This document shows, piece after piece, positions 31,495-34,485 of a stretch of DNA of 34,485 bases (positions are counted from its first letter, which is position 1; the number at the start of each line of letters is the position of its first letter). The notes below the pieces were generated by a model that was given only the letters and a program-made list of their open reading frames with translations, searched no databases and was not told the DNA's origin. A program made the position numbers and the translations under genes. The stretch comes from an uncultured Erysipelotrichaceae bacterium (lineage in GTDB: Bacteria > Bacillota_I > Bacilli_A > Erysipelotrichales > Erysipelotrichaceae), in contig CADBEA010000033.1 of the NCBI GenBank assembly GCA_902793635.1, positions 1-34,485 on the forward strand, in the 5' to 3' direction.

Positions 31495-33807
31495 ATGAGT
31501 GAAATGAATATACACGTACCTGTCGTCGCAACCCGCGGAATTATCGTTTTCCCGGGCCAGGATGTCATGATCGAAGTCGGCCGTCAGAAATCACTGTCGG
31601 CAGTGAGTCTCGCCTCACAGTCTTTCGACAGCATGGTATGGATCGTCTGCCAGAACGACATTATGGTCGATGATCCGAAAGAAGCAAATCTCTATACTGT
31701 TGGAACTCTGTCCAAGATCAAGGTCATCCGCAAGAAGGACGGTTTCATGCGCGTTACGTTTACCGGCATGAAGAGAGCCCGTCTGGTAAAACTGTACGAT
31801 CAGCCTGACATGATGATGGCGGACATCGAAACGATGGAAGAGATCATCGGTGACCATCAGGAAGAAGTCGCACTGGTGCGGAAGATCGTCGGCGAGTTTG
31901 AGCATATGAACAATCTTTCGTCTGCCTTCCCGGCTGACGTGATCCATCAGCTGTCGCACGGCGTCAGCGCCCTGACCCTGACGGATCAGTTTGCCCAGTA
32001 TTTCATGATGGACATGGAAACCAAGCAGAAACTGCTGGAAACACCGGAAGTCAATGAAAGAATGCTGATGATCATCGCCGAACTGGAGAAGCAGCAGCGC
32101 TTCTCCCAGATCGAATCGACGATCAATGACAAGGTCAAGGAACGGATCGACGACGGTCAGAAGGAATACTATCTGCGTGAAAAACTGAAGGCGATCAAAG
32201 AGGAACTCGGCGACGTCTCCAGCATGACTGATGATTCCGCCCAGTTAAGGGAAATGATCGAGAAGAATCCGTATCCGGATCACGTCAAGGAAAAAGCCAG
32301 AGAAGAACTGCAGCGCTATGAGATGCTGCCGCCGGGCAGCGGCGAGGCGAGTGTCGCCCGCAACTATCTCGACTGGCTGCTGAAGGTTCCCTGGTGGCAG
32401 GAAACAGATGACAACGAAGACCTCAAGGCGGTCAGAGGCGTTCTTGATGAAGACCATTACGGTCTGACCAAGGTCAAGGACCGCATCATGGAATACCTGG
32501 CTGTCAAGCAGATGACCGGAACGCTCAACGCGCCGATCCTGTGTCTGGTCGGTCCGCCGGGTGTCGGTAAGACTTCGCTTGCCAAATCCATTGCCCGGGC
32601 TCTGGAAAGACATTTCGTCAAGATGTCGCTGGGCGGCGTCCGTGACGAGGCCGAAATCCGCGGCCACAGAAGGACATATCTCGGTTCCATGCCGGGCCGT
32701 GTCATTCAAGGCATGAAGAAGGCCCAGGTAATCAATCCGGTCTTCCTGATCGACGAAATCGACAAGATGGGTGCTGATTACAAGGGCGATCCGAGTGACG
32801 CGCTTCTCGAAGTTCTTGATCCGGAACAGAACGCTCTGTTCTCCGATCATTATCTGGAAGAACCGTATGATCTTTCCAAGGTCATGTTCATCGCCACAGC
32901 CAACTATCTGGAAAACATTCCGGCGCCGCTGCGCGACCGTCTGGAAATCATCCAGCTGCCTTCCTATACGGAAATCGACAAGGTGAACATCGCACTTGCC
33001 CACCTGATTCCGAAGCAGCTCAAGGCCAACGGTCTGGATGCGTCCCAGTTCAAACTGCGCAAGAACGAGATTCTTTATCTGATCCGTCACTATACAAGAG
33101 AAGCCGGCGTGCGTCAGCTGGAGCGGGTGATCGCTTCGCTGTGCCGCAAGACGGTTCTCGCCATTCTGAACGGTGAAAAGAAAACGGTGACCATTACCAA
33201 AAAGCAGATCAATACCTGGCTTGGTAAAGAAATGTTTGAATATGGTTCCAAGGAAAAGAAGGATCAGGTCGGTGTCGTCACAGGCCTTGCCTATACGGAA
33301 TTCGGCGGGGATGTCCTGTCAGTCGAAGTCAATTACTTTGACGGCAAAGGCGCGCTGATCATGACCGGTCAGCTTGGTGATGTCATGAAGGAAAGTGCTT
33401 CGATCGCACTCGACTATGTCAAGGCACATGCGGTTGAGCTGAAGATCGATCCGCAGTTCTTCGACAAGCATGACATTCATATTCATGTGCCGGAAGGTGC
33501 TGTGCCGAAAGACGGACCTTCTGCCGGTGTCACAATGACGACGGCGCTGGTTTCCGCCCTGAGCAATACAGCGGTTCACAGCGATCTGGCAATGACCGGT
33601 GAAGTGACGCTGCGCGGCAACGTGCTGCCGATCGGCGGTCTGCGTGAAAAATCACTGGCTGCCCATAGGGTAGGTATCAGTAAGATCCTGATTCCGAAGC
33701 TGAATCTGCGTGATCTTGATGAGATCCCGGATGCCGTCAAGGAAGATATCCGCTTCATTCCGGTCGAAAACGTTTCCCAGGTTCTCAAAGAAGCACTGGT
33801 GAAATAA
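31495..33807 (+). CDS. lon: ATP-dependent Lon protease
   Basis: Degrades misfolded and regulatory proteins in the cytosol. The 770 residues contain the N-terminal substrate domain (1-200), a coiled coil, the AAA+ module with Walker A GPPGVGKT (353-360) and Walker B VFLIDEIDKM, and the protease domain with the Ser676/Lys719 dyad in KDGPSAGVTM and GGLREKSLAAH. It is intact and of normal length, the LonA class. GGAGG precedes the ATG. The stop codon shares one base with the engB start. Confidence 0.98.
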   Translation: MSEMNIHVPVVATRGIIVFPGQDVMIEVGRQKSLSAVSLASQSFDSMVWIVCQNDIMVDDPKEANLYTVGTLSKIKVIRKKDGFMRVTFTGMKRARLVKLYDQPDMMMADIETMEEIIGDHQEEVALVRKIVGEFEHMNNLSSAFPADVIHQLSHGVSALTLTDQFAQYFMMDMETKQKLLETPEVNERMLMIIAELEKQQRFSQIESTINDKVKERIDDGQKEYYLREKLKAIKEELGDVSSMTDDSAQLREMIEKNPYPDHVKEKAREELQRYEMLPPGSGEASVARNYLDWLLKVPWWQETDDNEDLKAVRGVLDEDHYGLTKVKDRIMEYLAVKQMTGTLNAPILCLVGPPGVGKTSLAKSIARALERHFVKMSLGGVRDEAEIRGHRRTYLGSMPGRVIQGMKKAQVINPVFLIDEIDKMGADYKGDPSDALLEVLDPEQNALFSDHYLEEPYDLSKVMFIATANYLENIPAPLRDRLEIIQLPSYTEIDKVNIALAHLIPKQLKANGLDASQFKLRKNEILYLIRHYTREAGVRQLERVIASLCRKTVLAILNGEKKTVTITKKQINTWLGKEMFEYGSKEKKDQVGVVTGLAYTEFGGDVLSVEVNYFDGKGALIMTGQLGDVMKESASIALDYVKAHAVELKIDPQFFDKHDIHIHVPEGAVPKDGPSAGVTMTTALVSALSNTAVHSDLAMTGEVTLRGNVLPIGGLREKSLAAHRVGISKILIPKLNLRDLDEIPDAVKEDIRFIPVENVSQVLKEALVK

Positions 33808-34388
33808 TGCAGTACCATGAAGCGAAACTGCTGGCAACAGCAGCGAATAAGAACCAGTGGCCGGATTCACAGCTGCCGGAGATCATCTTCTGCGGAAGAT
33901 CGAACGCCGGTAAAAGCACGCTGATCAACGCTCTGGTCAACCGCAAAAACCTTGCTTACTCCGGCAAAACACCGGGTAAGACAAGACTGCTGAATTTCTT
34001 CACAGTCGATAACCGGGTCGTCTTTACCGACGCACCGGGATATGGCTACGCGACAAGTGACAAAGCCAGCGCGCTTCAGTTCGAAAAGCTGATCGATCCG
34101 TATTTCAAGGAGAGAGACGTTCTGAAAGGCATGATCCTGGTGGCTGACGCGCGGCGGGTGCCGAGTGAAGATGATCTGGCGATGATCGAATACGGCCGCT
34201 CGACGCATCAGGCAATCATTGTCGCCTGCACGAAAGCGGACAAGCTGTCGCATGGCGCCCTCGTCAGCAACATGAACAAGATCGCATCTGTGCTGGGTGT
34301 CAACCGCAAGGCGCTGATTCCGGTCTCCGCTCTGAAAAAGCAGGGTATGGATGAACTGTGGACAGCGATCGACAGAATGATTGAATAA
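33807..34388 (+). CDS. engB: Ribosome-biogenesis GTPase EngB (YsxC/YihA)
   Basis: An essential GTPase for assembly of the large ribosomal subunit. The 193 residues show G1 GRSNAGKST (30-38), the switch segment SGKTPGKTR, G3 DAPGYG (75-80), G4 TKAD (142-145) and G5 VSALKKQG. The start overlaps the lon stop by one base (TAATG), so it is translated by coupling. The lon-engB pair is a standard Bacillota arrangement. Confidence 0.96.
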   Translation: MQYHEAKLLATAANKNQWPDSQLPEIIFCGRSNAGKSTLINALVNRKNLAYSGKTPGKTRLLNFFTVDNRVVFTDAPGYGYATSDKASALQFEKLIDPYFKERDVLKGMILVADARRVPSEDDLAMIEYGRSTHQAIIVACTKADKLSHGALVSNMNKIASVLGVNRKALIPVSALKKQGMDELWTAIDRMIE

Positions 34389-34425
34389 GGGGCTGTAACG
34401 AATAAGAAACAGTCAAAAAAGAAAT

Positions 34426-34459
34426 AAAAGCGTCTGACCTATAAAGGACAGGCGCTTTT
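34426..34459 (+). terminator. Terminator of the tig-lon-engB block
   Basis: AAAAGCGTCTG and CAGGCGCTTTT pair over 11 bases (one G-U) around a twelve-base loop and end in TTTT. Confidence 0.85.
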
Positions 34460-34462
34460 ACT

Positions 34463-34485
34463 TGGTATAATTTGAGTATGCAAGC
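34463..34485 (+). promoter_or_regulatory. Extended -10 promoter and possible leaderless start at the right edge
   Basis: TG-G-TATAAT (34463-34471) is followed after 6 bp by an ATG at 34478, too close for a ribosome site. The coding frame, if real, continues outside the window (only M-Q can be read), so the gene cannot be identified. Confidence 0.5.

Overview
The window looks like a chromosomal segment of a Gram-positive, low-oxygen-adapted Bacillota (Firmicutes) bacterium of about 50% GC, most plausibly from the Erysipelotrichia. This placement is inferred from gene content: RNase HIII, the CvpA-MutS2-UvrC cluster, the LspA-RluD pair, a Tig-Lon-EngB block, a mycoplasma-type DUF3196 protein, a CIRCE/HrcA heat-shock operator, a rubrerythrin and an [FeFe]-hydrogenase-like sensor. 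There is no insertion sequence, prophage or CRISPR array. Almost everything is chromosomal core plus small accessory operons.

Layout. 1-1569: a LysR regulator (cut by the left edge) diverges from a YitT-type membrane protein across a long perfect palindrome. 1582-4147: three-gene operon (unknown protein, cytidylate-kinase-like protein with an eroded P-loop, 6-phospho-beta-glucosidase). 4158-6746: ROK regulator behind a strong promoter bracketed by two copies of one operator, then a PHP phosphoesterase and a NodL/Maa-type acetyltransferase. 6748-8774 (minus): cutC and purA. 8889-11959: Mrp-type Fe-S carrier ATPase and an OmpR-type two-component system. 11885-12265 (minus): short prepilin peptidase. 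12438-14949: a candidate yybP-ykoY (Mn2+) riboswitch with terminator and antiterminator, ahead of an ABC-2 type exporter. 14992-15914: rubrerythrin and a TSCPD protein. 15920-18689: lspA, rluD, rhomboid protease, dCMP deaminase. 18692-19386: a 67-residue orphan gene and an AT-rich gap with inverted repeats. 19387-25141: rnhC (minus), cvpA, mutS2, uvrC. 25239-28089: [FeFe]-hydrogenase-like PAS sensor with a PP2C/SpoIIE phosphatase. 28160-29127: small membrane protein (minus) and a YfcE-type phosphoesterase. 29136-29997: tRNA-Arg(UCU) and DUF3196. 29994-34459: double CIRCE operator, trigger factor, Lon, EngB. A further gene begins at the right edge.

How the parts work together. The most informative features are regulatory. 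The candidate manganese riboswitch sits in front of an ABC exporter rather than the usual P-type ATPase, TerC or MntP. Two CIRCE elements clamp the distal trigger-factor promoter while a second promoter outside them could give basal expression, linking a ribosome-bound chaperone and the Lon protease to HrcA. The hydrogenase-like PAS protein overlaps its phosphatase gene, suggesting a redox or H2 sensing module with a phosphatase output. The sugar region (GH1 enzyme, ROK regulator, acetyltransferase) suggests use of phosphorylated beta-glucosides. All functional calls come from reading motifs by eye; no database search was run.
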